Below are positions 1-8,558 of a stretch of 64,000 bases of DNA, in pieces. The position numbers were made by a program, and so were the translations under genes. Within the stretch, counting starts at the first letter, position 1; each line of letters opens with the position of its first letter. The notes under the pieces are model-generated. The model was not told the origin of the DNA, ran no database searches, and saw only the letters and a list, made by a program, of their open reading frames with translations. Source of the DNA: Actinomycetes bacterium (lineage in GTDB: Bacteria; Actinomycetota; Actinomycetes; Propionibacteriales; Nocardioidaceae); the NCBI GenBank assembly GCA_023460975.1, contig JAEWOG010000068.1, forward strand, positions 8,419 to 72,418, written 5' to 3'.

Positions 1-1
1 C

Positions 2-1504
2 GGTGAGGTGTTCGTCACCGAGGACGGGGCCGAGACGGACCTCGACATCGGTCACTACGAACGGTTCCTGGACACCAACCTGAACCAGATCGCCAACGTG
101 ACGACGGGGCAGGTGTACTCGAACGTCATCGCCAAGGAGCGTCGCGGCGAGTACCTGGGCGACACCGTGCAGGTGATCCCGCACATCACCAATGAGATCA
201 AGGACCGCATCCTCGCCATGGGCGGGGAGGGCATCGACGTCGTGATCACGGAGATCGGCGGCACGGTGGGTGACATCGAGTCGCTGCCGTTCCTCGAGGC
301 CGCTCGACAGGTGCGGCACGAGGTCGGCCGCGACAACGTCTTCTTCATCCATGTCTCCCTGGTGCCGTACATCGGCCCGTCGGGGGAGCTCAAGACGAAG
401 CCGACGCAGCACTCCGTGGCCTCGCTGCGCTCCATCGGTATCCAGCCCGACGCGATCATCTGCCGCGCCGACCGCGAGTTGCCCGAGGGCATCAAGCGCA
501 AGATCGCCCTCATGTGCGACGTCGACGACGAGGCAGTGGTGACCGCCGCCGACGCGCCGTCGATCTACGACATCCCCAAGGTGCTGCACCGCGAGGGACT
601 GGACGCGTACGTCGTGCGCCGCCTCGGCCTGCCGTTCCGTGACGTGGACTGGACCGTGTGGGACGACCTCCTGCGCCGTGTCCACCACCCGAAGGAGGAG
701 GTGACCGTCGCGCTGGTCGGCAAGTACATCGACCTCCCCGACGCCTACCTCTCCGTGAGCGAGGCGCTGCGGGCCGGTGGCTTCGCGCACGAGACCAAGG
801 TCTCGATCCGCTGGATCGCCTCCGACGAGTGCGCCACGGAGTCGGGAGCAGCCAAGCACCTCTCCGACGTGGATGCTGTGTGCGTTCCGGGCGGCTTCGG
901 CATTCGCGGCATCGAGGGCAAGCTGGGCGCCCTCACGTACGCCCGCACGCACGGCATTCCGACCCTGGGCCTGTGCCTGGGTCTGCAGTGCATGGTCATC
1001 GAGTACGCGCGTACCGTCGCGGGCATCGAGGGTGCGGCGTCGACCGAGTTCGACGTGAACACGCCGGAGCCTGTCATCGCGACGATCGAGGAGCAGAAGC
1101 AGTACGTCGAGGGCGCCGGTGACCTGGGCGGCACCATGCGCCTGGGCGCACAGCCCGCGCTGCTCACTGCGGGATCGCTCGTCAGCGCGCTCTACGGGGC
1201 CACCGAGGTCTCGGAGCGCCACCGGCACCGCTACGAGTTCAACGACGCGTACCGCAACCGGCTCGAGGAGGCGGGGCTCGTGTTCTCGGGAACCAACCCC
1301 GACAACGGCCTCGTGGAGTTCGTCGAGCTGCCCCGCGACGTGCACCCCTTCTACGTGGCCACGCAGGCGCACCCCGAACTCAAGTCGCGGCCGACCCGTC
1401 CGCACCCGCTGTTCGCTGGACTGGTCGGTGCCGCCATCACGCGGCAGAAGGAGCTGCGCTTCCCCATCGACGAGTCGGGCCTGCACCGCGTCGACGAGGA
1501 CTGA
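2..1504 (+). CDS. pyrG: CTP synthase (5' end outside window)
   Basis: Makes CTP from UTP, ATP and glutamine in the cytoplasm. The reading frame is already open at base 2, so roughly the first 50-60 residues are missing. The visible part has the end of the amidoligase domain and, from about residue 230, a class-I glutamine amidotransferase domain. That domain has the nucleophile cysteine in LCLGLQ (near base 975) and the His-Glu pair in AHPELKS (near base 1375). The stop at 1504 is followed by a strong hairpin. The downstream order NUDIX, xerD, parA, scpAB matches other actinobacteria. Function is secure from family conservation; only the N-terminus is unseen. Confidence 0.97.
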   Translation, partial: GEVFVTEDGAETDLDIGHYERFLDTNLNQIANVTTGQVYSNVIAKERRGEYLGDTVQVIPHITNEIKDRILAMGGEGIDVVITEIGGTVGDIESLPFLEAARQVRHEVGRDNVFFIHVSLVPYIGPSGELKTKPTQHSVASLRSIGIQPDAIICRADRELPEGIKRKIALMCDVDDEAVVTAADAPSIYDIPKVLHREGLDAYVVRRLGLPFRDVDWTVWDDLLRRVHHPKEEVTVALVGKYIDLPDAYLSVSEALRAGGFAHETKVSIRWIASDECATESGAAKHLSDVDAVCVPGGFGIRGIEGKLGALTYARTHGIPTLGLCLGLQCMVIEYARTVAGIEGAASTEFDVNTPEPVIATIEEQKQYVEGAGDLGGTMRLGAQPALLTAGSLVSALYGATEVSERHRHRYEFNDAYRNRLEEAGLVFSGTNPDNGLVEFVELPRDVHPFYVATQAHPELKSRPTRPHPLFAGLVGAAITRQKELRFPIDESGLHRVDED

Positions 1505-1546
1505 GTCGACTCCGGCTCGCTCGGCTTCAGCTCCACCCCCAACGCG

Positions 1547-1590
1547 ACGTCATGGCGCCCGGTTGCTCAGGCAACCGGGCGCCATGACGT
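1547..1590. terminator. Bidirectional hairpin terminator between pyrG and pepN
   Basis: A perfect 20-bp inverted repeat (1547-1566 with 1571-1590) with a 4-nt TCAG loop lies between the convergent ends of pyrG and pepN. There is no long T-run on either side, which is common for actinobacterial hairpin terminators. Confidence 0.8.
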
Positions 1591-1622
1591 TGTGGGACGT
1601 TGTGGGGCAGATCAGCGGCGGC

Positions 1623-4061
1623 TCACAGCGCGCGCGAGGAGAGGATGCGCGAGAGCACGAACGAGTTCGACTTCAGCTGGGCACGGGCATACGCCGAGAG
1701 CCCCTCATCGGTTGAGGCTTCGCGGGCGGCGGCGAGGAATTCCTCGTCACCGGCACCCAACGGGTACATGGCGCGGATCAGCAGGCCCTGGTTGAGCAGC
1801 CCGCCCTTCAGGGTCCGCAACTCGCCCAGGTACCGGTGGGCGTACTCCTGCAGCAGGTCTGCCTGGCTGGGACGCCAGAACGTCGATCCCAGGACCAAGG
1901 TCTCCCGCGAGGACGGCACGGTGTAGTCGACGAAGAATGCTCGCCAGACCTCCTCCTTGGCCTCCTTGTCGGGGCGCGCAGCGAGCACCGCGAGCCGCCG
2001 GACCTGAGCGTCAGGGTCGGGATCATCGGCAAGAAGTTGCGCGACCATGGCCTCGTCGAACTGGCCGAGCTCGGAGCGACGTATGGCCATGCGCCAGCGC
2101 AGGTCGGTGTCGGTCGCGCGAGTGGCAGCCTCTTCGAGGATCTCCCAGTGGGCGGCGGTGCTCGCAGCGCCGGCCAGCGAGCGAAGCGCCACCTGCCGGT
2201 GCTCCGGGTCCTCGGTCTTGGCGGCAGCCGCGTCCGCGAACAGCTCCAGGAGGCCCGGTGACTCCGCAGCCGGCGACCACCGCTCTGCGACGAGCAGCCC
2301 CGCACTCAGGAGAGGCTCGACCAGCGCGCTCGACGTCTCGCCGGGCAGCGCCCGCGCAAACGACGCCACGACGTCGCGCGCAGCCGCCTCGCCCAGGAGG
2401 AGGCGCTGCATCGCAGTGCCGACCACCAGCGCGCGATCCAGGGGATCCGCCAGGTCTCCCAGGTGGTCGAGCATGAGACGCCAGGAGGTGTCGTCGGGTC
2501 GTACGGCAGCGAAAGTGAGGTCTCCGGCGTTGACGAGGCGGAGGTCGCCGGCCGGCAGGTCGACAGGGGTGCGTTCGCCCGCCAGCGTGACCTCGGCGAC
2601 GCCCGTGCGGCGCAGTCCGTCGGCAGTGTCGTAGACGGCGACATCGAGGCGGTGGGGACGCGGCTGCTGGCCGTGGGGGGCCTGTGCCACGAGGACGTCG
2701 TCGACCAAGGAGATGACGTCGGTGCCCGCTTGGTCGAGCCATTGCACGGTCCAGTCGGCGAGGTCAGCGCCGGCCGCCCGGCCGTACGCACCCATCAGGT
2801 CGGCCAGGACCGTGTTGCCCCACGCGAACCGCGCGAAGTAGTCCTTGAGTCCCGCGACGAAGGCGTCCTGACCGATGTAGGCCATCAGCTGGTGGAGGAC
2901 GCTCTGCCCCTTGACGTAGGTGATCGCGTCGAAGTTGGCCATCGCCTGCGACACGTCGTGCACGTCGCTGCGGATCGGGTGGCTGGCGGGGCTCATGTCC
3001 ATCTCGTAGGCCGGGCGCTTGTACTGGGCCAAGAAGGTGGCCCACTGCTCGGAGAACTCCGTCGCCTCGGCCAGCGCCCAATTGGCAGCCCACGAAGCGA
3101 ACGCCTCGTTGAGCCACAGGTCGTCCCACCACTGCATGGTCACGAGGTCGCCGAACCACATGTGAGCCATCTCGTGGAGGATGAACTCGGCGCGCACGGC
3201 GCGCTGCGAGTGCGAGGGCGGCGTACGGAACAGTTGGGCGTCGCCGTACGTCACGCAGCCCCAGTTCTCCATCGCGCCGCCGAGATTCGGAACGAAGACC
3301 TGGTCGTAGCGCTCCTGGGGGAACGGGAAACCGAACTGCTCACCGAAGAAGGCCAGGCCCTGCTCGGTGAGGGTCACCAACTCGTCGAGGTCCCGCTCCA
3401 GGAAGGGGCGCAACGACTGGCGGCAGAAGAATCCGAGGTCATAGCCCGCCACGGCACGCCGAACCTCGTGGAAGGGGCCGGCATTGACCACCACGACGTA
3501 CGTCGACAGCGGGGGAGTTTCGGCAAACACCCAGCGTCGCGCGCTGCCCTGCTCGGTGATCTCTACGGGGCCGCTGTTGGAGGTCACCGTCCACGAGGCC
3601 GGAGCCAGCGCGGTGAAACCGTGCGGAGCCTTGAGGTCGGGCTGGTCGAAGCATGCCCACAAGCGCCGGGCCTCGTCCGCCTCCAGCGAGGTCCACACGT
3701 ACACCAAACCATCGGTGGGATCCACCGTGCGCAGGATGCCCTCGGACTGCTCGGTGTTGCTCGTGCTCGACTCGACCACAAGAACGTTGTCCGCAGCCAA
3801 GGGCGGCAGGGGCAGTCGGCCCGCGGCGGCGCCGCTGATGTCGATCTCGACCCCGTTGAGGGTGGCCCGCGCGATGTCTGCGGCGCAGTCGACGAACGTC
3901 GTCGCGCCGGGCTCACGGCACTCGAAGGCGATCGTGCTCACCGACGAGAACCGGGTGCCCTCGAGCATGTCGGTGAAGTCGACGGCAATGTCGTAGCGCT
4001 TCACGGTCAGGAGCGCGGAACGGGTGGCTGCCTCGTCCTTGGTCAGGCTGGTCAACGTCAT
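1623..4061 (-). CDS. pepN: Aminopeptidase N (M1 family)
   Basis: Zinc metallo-aminopeptidase that removes N-terminal residues from peptides, probably cytosolic since no signal peptide is seen. About 812 residues, usual for actinobacterial PepN. The GAMEN substrate motif is near residue 260, the HEMAH zinc motif near 294, and the third zinc ligand in NEAFASW near 316. The C-terminal half is the helical ERAP1-like domain. The ATG at 4061 is preferred over the longer frame because a TAACGT box lies exactly 7 nt upstream, giving a leaderless start, and because no ribosome binding site precedes the alternatives. It is divergent from the NUDIX gene. Confidence 0.95.
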   Translation of the reverse strand: MTLTSLTKDEAATRSALLTVKRYDIAVDFTDMLEGTRFSSVSTIAFECREPGATTFVDCAADIARATLNGVEIDISGAAAGRLPLPPLAADNVLVVESSTSNTEQSEGILRTVDPTDGLVYVWTSLEADEARRLWACFDQPDLKAPHGFTALAPASWTVTSNSGPVEITEQGSARRWVFAETPPLSTYVVVVNAGPFHEVRRAVAGYDLGFFCRQSLRPFLERDLDELVTLTEQGLAFFGEQFGFPFPQERYDQVFVPNLGGAMENWGCVTYGDAQLFRTPPSHSQRAVRAEFILHEMAHMWFGDLVTMQWWDDLWLNEAFASWAANWALAEATEFSEQWATFLAQYKRPAYEMDMSPASHPIRSDVHDVSQAMANFDAITYVKGQSVLHQLMAYIGQDAFVAGLKDYFARFAWGNTVLADLMGAYGRAAGADLADWTVQWLDQAGTDVISLVDDVLVAQAPHGQQPRPHRLDVAVYDTADGLRRTGVAEVTLAGERTPVDLPAGDLRLVNAGDLTFAAVRPDDTSWRLMLDHLGDLADPLDRALVVGTAMQRLLLGEAAARDVVASFARALPGETSSALVEPLLSAGLLVAERWSPAAESPGLLELFADAAAAKTEDPEHRQVALRSLAGAASTAAHWEILEEAATRATDTDLRWRMAIRRSELGQFDEAMVAQLLADDPDPDAQVRRLAVLAARPDKEAKEEVWRAFFVDYTVPSSRETLVLGSTFWRPSQADLLQEYAHRYLGELRTLKGGLLNQGLLIRAMYPLGAGDEEFLAAAREASTDEGLSAYARAQLKSNSFVLSRILSSRAL

Positions 4062-4068
4062 GGGTGTG

Positions 4069-4100
4069 ACGTTACCGACAAGACGGGCTCGCGCTAGCGT
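4069..4100. promoter_or_regulatory. Overlapping divergent leaderless promoters (pepN / NUDIX)
   Basis: On the minus strand TAACGT (4069-4074) ends 7 nt before the pepN ATG at 4061. On the plus strand TAGCGT (4095-4100) ends 7 nt before the NUDIX ATG at 4108, with a TTACCG -35-like hexamer at 4072-4077 (17-bp spacer). The two promoters share the same 32 bases, so polymerase binding to one should exclude the other. Confidence 0.6.
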
Positions 4101-4107
4101 CGTGGGC

Positions 4108-4716
4108 ATGCAGAACGCTCAGCGACCCAGTTCCGATCTCCGCGACGTACCCGCCCAGTGGCCGGTCGTCTCCTCGCGAGTCGCGTACGAGAGCGGCTGG
4201 GTGATCGACGTCGTGGAGGAGGTCATCACCGCCCCGGACAAGCCGGAGCCGACCTTCACCAGGGTGCGTGTGTCCCATCCGGGTGCGGTCATCGTGTTGG
4301 CCGTCGATGACGACGAGCGCGTGCTGTGCCTGTCGCAGTACCGGCACATCTCGCAGCACGTCTTCGTGGAGCTCCCGGCGGGCCTGCGGGACGCGGGCGA
4401 CGAGCCGCCGATCGAGACTGCCAAGCGCGAACTCCGCGAGGAGGCTGAGCTCGCGGCTGCCCAGTGGCGGCAGCTGCTGAGCACCTACCCGAGCGCCGGG
4501 CTGACCAACGAGGTGCACGAGATCTTCCTTGCTCGCGAGTTGTCGCACGCACCGCGCGGGAACTTCGCCCTCGAACACGAGGAAGCGGAGATGGAGGTCT
4601 TCTGGACGCCCATGGCGCACCTGCTCGACGCCGTCCTCGACGGTCGGGTCCGGCAAGGCCCACTCGCGCAGGCCGTGCTGGCGTACGACGTCCTCAAGAG
4701 GCGGGGGGAGTTGTAG
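4108..4716 (+). CDS. NUDIX hydrolase (ADP-ribose pyrophosphatase-like)
   Basis: Predicted to hydrolyse a nucleoside diphosphate linked to another group, most likely ADP-ribose, as the syntenic mycobacterial gene beside pyrG is annotated. 202 residues. The NUDIX box is near residues 91-114, with the core REL-REEAEL; it matches G-x5-E-x7-RE-x2-EE except at the last positions, where glycine is replaced. The ATG at 4108 was chosen because a TAGCGT box lies 7 nt upstream; upstream in-frame ATGs lie inside the divergent promoter and pepN start. The NUDIX fold is certain; substrate is inferred. Confidence 0.88.
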   Translation: MQNAQRPSSDLRDVPAQWPVVSSRVAYESGWVIDVVEEVITAPDKPEPTFTRVRVSHPGAVIVLAVDDDERVLCLSQYRHISQHVFVELPAGLRDAGDEPPIETAKRELREEAELAAAQWRQLLSTYPSAGLTNEVHEIFLARELSHAPRGNFALEHEEAEMEVFWTPMAHLLDAVLDGRVRQGPLAQAVLAYDVLKRRGEL

Positions 4717-4770
4717 GCGGGAGGCTGGCGGGACGAACGGGAAGGGCCCAGAACTGTCGGTAGCGGTGTC

Positions 4771-4776
4771 TAGAGT
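4771..4776 (+). promoter_or_regulatory. Leaderless -10 box for the zinc-ribbon gene
   Basis: TAGAGT ends 7 nt before the ATG at 4784, the spacing expected when transcription starts at the start codon. No convincing -35 hexamer is visible. Confidence 0.5.
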
Positions 4777-4783
4777 CCGAGTC

Positions 4784-5242
4784 ATGACGGACTCCGACGA
4801 CGCCACATCCGAACTCGCCACCGAGTTCAAGGTGAGCCTGCATGAGCTCTTGGACTCCGTGGGTGGAGGCTGGAGCGAAGTCGGCCTGACAACGTCGCCT
4901 GCCGGCACCCAGGGAACCCGTTGGTTCTCCGCCGGCACTCCGTTCCTTGTGATCCTCGGCGTTTCGTGCGACCAGGTCCACGTCGGACGACCGGTGTCAG
5001 CCGGCCCTGGTCTCGCCGGTCCAGCGACCCTGGAGATCAGCTCGATGTCGTCGTTCCACCGAGACGACCGCGTGCTGCTCGCAGCCGGCGAGGCCATCGC
5101 GAGCGCTGTTCGGGCTGAGCGCGAGCATTGGGGCTTCTGCCAAGGCTGCCGCCAGTACCTGCCAGTGGTGCCATACGGCACCTCAACGAGTTCGTACTGC
5201 GAATTCTGCTTGGCCAAGTACTTCGCGTTCATCGCATGTTGA
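4784..5242 (+). CDS. Hypothetical protein with C-terminal zinc-ribbon motif
   Basis: I do not recognise this 152-residue protein. The N-terminal two thirds is a mixed domain without membrane segments. The last 35 residues contain two C-x2-C pairs (FCQGC and YCEFC) about 20 residues apart, a probable structural zinc site. The start is set by the leaderless TAGAGT box. It has its own promoter, lies between the NUDIX gene and a convergent hydrolase, and interrupts the order usually seen between the NUDIX gene and xerD, so it may be a lineage-specific insertion. No function is proposed. Confidence 0.65.
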   Translation: MTDSDDATSELATEFKVSLHELLDSVGGGWSEVGLTTSPAGTQGTRWFSAGTPFLVILGVSCDQVHVGRPVSAGPGLAGPATLEISSMSSFHRDDRVLLAAGEAIASAVRAEREHWGFCQGCRQYLPVVPYGTSTSSYCEFCLAKYFAFIAC

Positions 5243-5367
5243 CTCAGTGGGGTCACGGGGCGCCGCTGTGCCCCTCGGTCGTTCGACGCGCATCCGTGCA
5301 CCTGCCCGCGGCCGAGGCACTCACCTGGTGACGGGGGAGTGTGTGGGCCACGCGCCGCGATGCGCGC

Positions 5368-6183
5368 TCAGGCCCCCTCGAGATCCGCGAGCCACCGTTC
5401 GAGGAGAGCCAGGGACTCCGCGGGAAGCTCGAGCGTGGGCATGTGGGCGGTGGGCAACTCTGCTCGGCAGGCCCCCGCGATCCCGTCTGCAACGGCGTCG
5501 GCCGCCAGGGCGATGGCATCGAGGTCGAGGGCCCCGGTCACGACGAGAGTGGGTACGTTGACCTCGCCGAGCCGATCGAGCGCCGGCGGGTCGAGCTCCC
5601 GTTCCTCCACGTCCTCCCATCCCGAGGTGAGCTCGAACGCCCGGCGCTGCATGGCCGCGACGAGGGCCCGGACCTCAGAGCGCTCCTGTGCGGCATCGCG
5701 ATGCGGGCCGTCGACCCACCAGTCCAGATTGGCTGCGACCGCCACGTCCAGGTCGCCGCGATCCAAGGCCACGTCCTCAGCAGCGATGAACTCACTCAGC
5801 TCAGGTGTGAGCTCGGGAATCAGACAACCGCCAGGGGTGATGAGTGCCAGCGAAGCCACCAGGTGAGGGCTCGTCAGCGCCACATCGACCGCGACCCCGG
5901 CACCGAACGAACAACCGATCAGGTGCACCCGGTCCACACCGAGCCAGGACAGGGTCTCGATGACGTCTTCGTGATGCGCGAAGTGTCCCTTCGCCGGAGG
6001 CGAATCGCTCCCGCCGAAGCCGCGCAGGTCCAGACGGACCACATCGTGGCGGCTGGTCAGCGCCGCCCACTGGGGCTCCCACATTCGCCGGTCGGCGACG
6101 CCAGCGTGGAGGAGGAGGATCGTCGTACCTCCCATCGCTCCCGCGCGGTCAAACTCGATGCGGGTGTCCGGGCACAGCGTCAA
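5368..6183 (-). CDS. Alpha/beta hydrolase
   Basis: Cytoplasmic alpha/beta-hydrolase-fold esterase or peptidase of unknown substrate, about 271 residues. The oxyanion-hole strand LLLHAG is near residue 20, LRGFGGSD follows, and the nucleophile elbow is GCSFGAG, with serine. A late histidine in PTAHMP could complete the triad with the aspartate in TGALD. The best start is a TTG at 6183 with GAGGAG 6 nt upstream; the open frame continues upstream but runs into the repeat patch, giving low-complexity residues unlike the family. Convergent with the zinc-ribbon gene and divergent from ald. Confidence 0.85.
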   Translation of the reverse strand: MTLCPDTRIEFDRAGAMGGTTILLLHAGVADRRMWEPQWAALTSRHDVVRLDLRGFGGSDSPPAKGHFAHHEDVIETLSWLGVDRVHLIGCSFGAGVAVDVALTSPHLVASLALITPGGCLIPELTPELSEFIAAEDVALDRGDLDVAVAANLDWWVDGPHRDAAQERSEVRALVAAMQRRAFELTSGWEDVEERELDPPALDRLGEVNVPTLVVTGALDLDAIALAADAVADGIAGACRAELPTAHMPTLELPAESLALLERWLADLEGA

Positions 6184-6277
6184 ACGAAGCTCCTCGAGAT
6201 GGGTGTTGCCCGATCCAATCAGGTGAGGCGGGTCGTGCCCAAGGTGTTTTGTGGTGATGACTCGGGCGGCGCTGGGG

Positions 6278-6434
6278 GGTCTCGACAGGCTCGACCGGCG
6301 GTGTGGGGGCGACCGGCGGTGGGGGTCTCGACAGGCTCGACCAGCGGTGGGGGGTCGACCGGCGGTGGGGGGTCTCGACAGGCTCGACCGGCGGTGTGGG
6401 CTCGACCGGCGGTGTGGGCTCGACCGGCGATCTC
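6278..6434. repeat. Intergenic tandem/REP-like repeat patch
   Basis: Three 24-bp copies beginning GGTCTCGACAGGCTCGACC start at 6278, 6324 and 6371 (46-47 bp period), followed by shorter CTCGACCGGCGGTG half-units. The patch fills most of the gene-free stretch 6184-6513 between the hydrolase and ald. Similar GTCTCGACA-rGCTCGACC elements are familiar intergenic repeats of high-GC actinobacteria. Unit spacing and degeneracy exclude CRISPR. Confidence 0.75.
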
Positions 6435-6513
6435 GACTCGACTGGGCGAGACAGGAGTAGCCTCCGAACAGGCGTACCGCAACGGCGCGGAGCGCACCAC
6501 GCAGGAGGCCTCG

Positions 6514-7629
6514 ATGCGGATCGGCGTACCCAAGGAAGTCAAGAACCGCGAATACCGGGTGGCCATCACTCCGATCGGAGTGCATGAGTTGGTGCGCCGC
6601 GGCCACGAAGTCCTCGTCGAGGCCGATGCCGGGGCGGGTTCGCAGGTGCCCGATGAGGAGTATGCGGCCGCCGGTGCGCGCATACTCGCATCAGCCGATG
6701 ATGTGTGGGGCGAGGCCGACACGGTGCTGAAGGTCAAGGAGCCGGTGGCCGAGGAGTACCACCGACTCAGGGACGGCCTGACGCTGTTCACCTACCTCCA
6801 CCTCGCCGCCGACGCGCCCCTGACCGAACGGCTGCTCACCAGCGGGACGACCGCGATCGCGTACGAGACGGTGCAGCTGCCCTCGGGCTCGCTGCCGCTG
6901 CTGTATCCGATGTCCGAGGTCGCCGGATGCCTCGCGCCGCAGGTCGGTGCGATCAGTCTCCTCAAGGCCAACGGCGGACGCGGCGTCCTGATGGGCGGCG
7001 TCGGTGGGGTCGCGAACGCCAAGGTCGTGGTGATCGGCGCAGGTGTCGCGGGACAGAACGCAGCCAACATCGCGCTGGGCATGGGGGCCGACGTCACGCT
7101 GCTGGACACGGACCTCGACAAGCTCCGCATGAGCTTTTGGCGCTACAACAACCGAGTGCACGGGCTCGCCTCATCGAGCTTGGCCATTGAACAGCAGGTC
7201 TGCGAAGCCGACCTCGTCATCGGGGCGGTACTGGTGCCCGGTGCAGCGGCACCCAAGCTGGTCAGCAACGAGCTCGTCTCCCGCATGAAGCCCGGCTCGG
7301 TCCTTGTCGACATCGCCGTCGACCAGGGCGGCTGCTTCGAGGACACCCACGCCACCACGCACGACGACCCGACGTACGAGGTGCATGACTCGATCTTCTA
7401 CTGCGTCGCGAACATGCCGGGAGCGGTGCCGAACACGTCGACGTACGCACTCACCAACGCCACGCTGCCCTACGTGCTCCAGATCGCCGACCGGGGGTGG
7501 CGCGAGGCTCTCCGTGGCGACGACAGCCTCGCCAGAGGGCTCAACACCCACGCGGGCCAGCTGACCAACGGTCCCGTGGGCGAGGCGGTCGGCATCGCGT
7601 CGGTGGAGGTCGGTACGGTCCTCGGGTGA
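6514..7629 (+). CDS. ald: Alanine dehydrogenase
   Basis: NAD-dependent reversible deamination of L-alanine to pyruvate and ammonium. 371 residues, the family length. It begins MRIGVPKEVKNREYRVAITP, typical of Ald, with the Rossmann glycine motif VIGAGVAGQNAA near residue 170. The ATG at 6514 has AGGAGG 5 nt upstream, so the open frame continuing upstream through the repeat patch is not part of the gene. Its stop overlaps the xerD GTG (GTGA), so the two are translationally coupled. Confidence 0.96.
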   Translation: MRIGVPKEVKNREYRVAITPIGVHELVRRGHEVLVEADAGAGSQVPDEEYAAAGARILASADDVWGEADTVLKVKEPVAEEYHRLRDGLTLFTYLHLAADAPLTERLLTSGTTAIAYETVQLPSGSLPLLYPMSEVAGCLAPQVGAISLLKANGGRGVLMGGVGGVANAKVVVIGAGVAGQNAANIALGMGADVTLLDTDLDKLRMSFWRYNNRVHGLASSSLAIEQQVCEADLVIGAVLVPGAAAPKLVSNELVSRMKPGSVLVDIAVDQGGCFEDTHATTHDDPTYEVHDSIFYCVANMPGAVPNTSTYALTNATLPYVLQIADRGWREALRGDDSLARGLNTHAGQLTNGPVGEAVGIASVEVGTVLG

Positions 7630-8558
7630 GCTCCCCGTCGCCGACGACCCGTGCCGTGCGCACGTACCTCGACCACCTCACCGTCGAGCGTGGGCTCTCC
7701 GACAACACCTTGCAGTCGTACCGCCGCGACCTCAAGCGCTACCTGACCTTCCTCGAAGCCCAGGGAGTCGAGGACCTGGGTGACATTTCCGAACAGGTCG
7801 TGCTCGACTTCCTGGTCCACCTGCGGGAGGGCGACCGCGATCACCAGCCCCTGTCGGGGACCTCGGCTGCACGCTCCGTGGTCGCGGTCCGCGGTTTCCA
7901 CAAGTTCGCACTCAGCGATGGCCTGGCCACCGCCGACCCAGCGCGCGAGGTGAAGCCCCCGGCTCCGCCCAAGCGCCTCCCCAAGGCTCTGCCGCTGAGC
8001 GACGTCGAAGCGATCCTCACAGCCGCGTCCGCGCCCGAGACGCCCCTGTCGCTGCGCGACCGCGCGCTGCTGGAGGTGCTCTACGGAACAGGAGCCCGCA
8101 TCTCGGAGGCCATCGGGCTCGACATCGACGACCTGGACCCCGTCGAGCGCACGGTCCTGCTGCGTGGCAAGGGCGGCAAGGAGCGCCTCGTCCCGGTGGG
8201 CAGCTACGCGTTGGACGCCGTCGAGTCGTACGTGACCCGCACCAGACCGGCGCTGGTGGAGAAGGGCAAGGGGACCCCAGCACTGTTCCTCAACTCGCGC
8301 GGCGGTCGCCTGTCGCGCCAAAGCGCCTGGACGGTCCTCACCAAGACGGCAGAAGCCGCCGGGCTGAAGTCGGGAGTCTCCCCGCACGTGCTGCGACACT
8401 CGTTCGCCACTCACCTTTTGGACGGAGGGGCCGACGTGCGCGTGGTCCAGGAACTGCTCGGACATGCCTCGGTGACGACGACGCAGATCTACACCTTGGT
8501 CACCGTCGACAACCTGCGCGAGGTGTTCGCGGCTGCGCACCCCAGGGCACGCGCATGA
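7626..8558 (+). CDS. xerD: Site-specific tyrosine recombinase XerD
   Basis: Partner of XerC in resolving chromosome dimers at dif. 310 residues. N-terminal SAM-like core-binding domain (about 1-100), then the catalytic domain. The catalytic residues are the arginine in GARISE (about 156), HVLRHS (about 253-258), the histidine in LGHAS and the tyrosine in QIYTL. The GTG start at 7626 overlaps the ald stop, and the stop overlaps the next ATG (ATGA), so ald-xerD-helicase form a tightly coupled operon. Its position beside pyrG is conserved in actinobacteria. Confidence 0.95.
   Translation: MSSPSPTTRAVRTYLDHLTVERGLSDNTLQSYRRDLKRYLTFLEAQGVEDLGDISEQVVLDFLVHLREGDRDHQPLSGTSAARSVVAVRGFHKFALSDGLATADPAREVKPPAPPKRLPKALPLSDVEAILTAASAPETPLSLRDRALLEVLYGTGARISEAIGLDIDDLDPVERTVLLRGKGGKERLVPVGSYALDAVESYVTRTRPALVEKGKGTPALFLNSRGGRLSRQSAWTVLTKTAEAAGLKSGVSPHVLRHSFATHLLDGGADVRVVQELLGHASVTTTQIYTLVTVDNLREVFAAAHPRARA

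Noticed and set aside
2463..4097. 544-codon plus-strand frame antisense to pepN
   Set aside because: Shadow of pepN codon bias; arginine/glycine/valine-rich without any domain.
6278..6434. CRISPR array
   Set aside because: Units are too close, spacers are themselves repeat derivatives, and no cas genes are near.
5341..6513. Open frame fused in front of ald (762 codons in total)
   Set aside because: The upstream part is antisense to the alpha/beta hydrolase and passes through the repeat patch; ald has a proper start and ribosome site at 6514.
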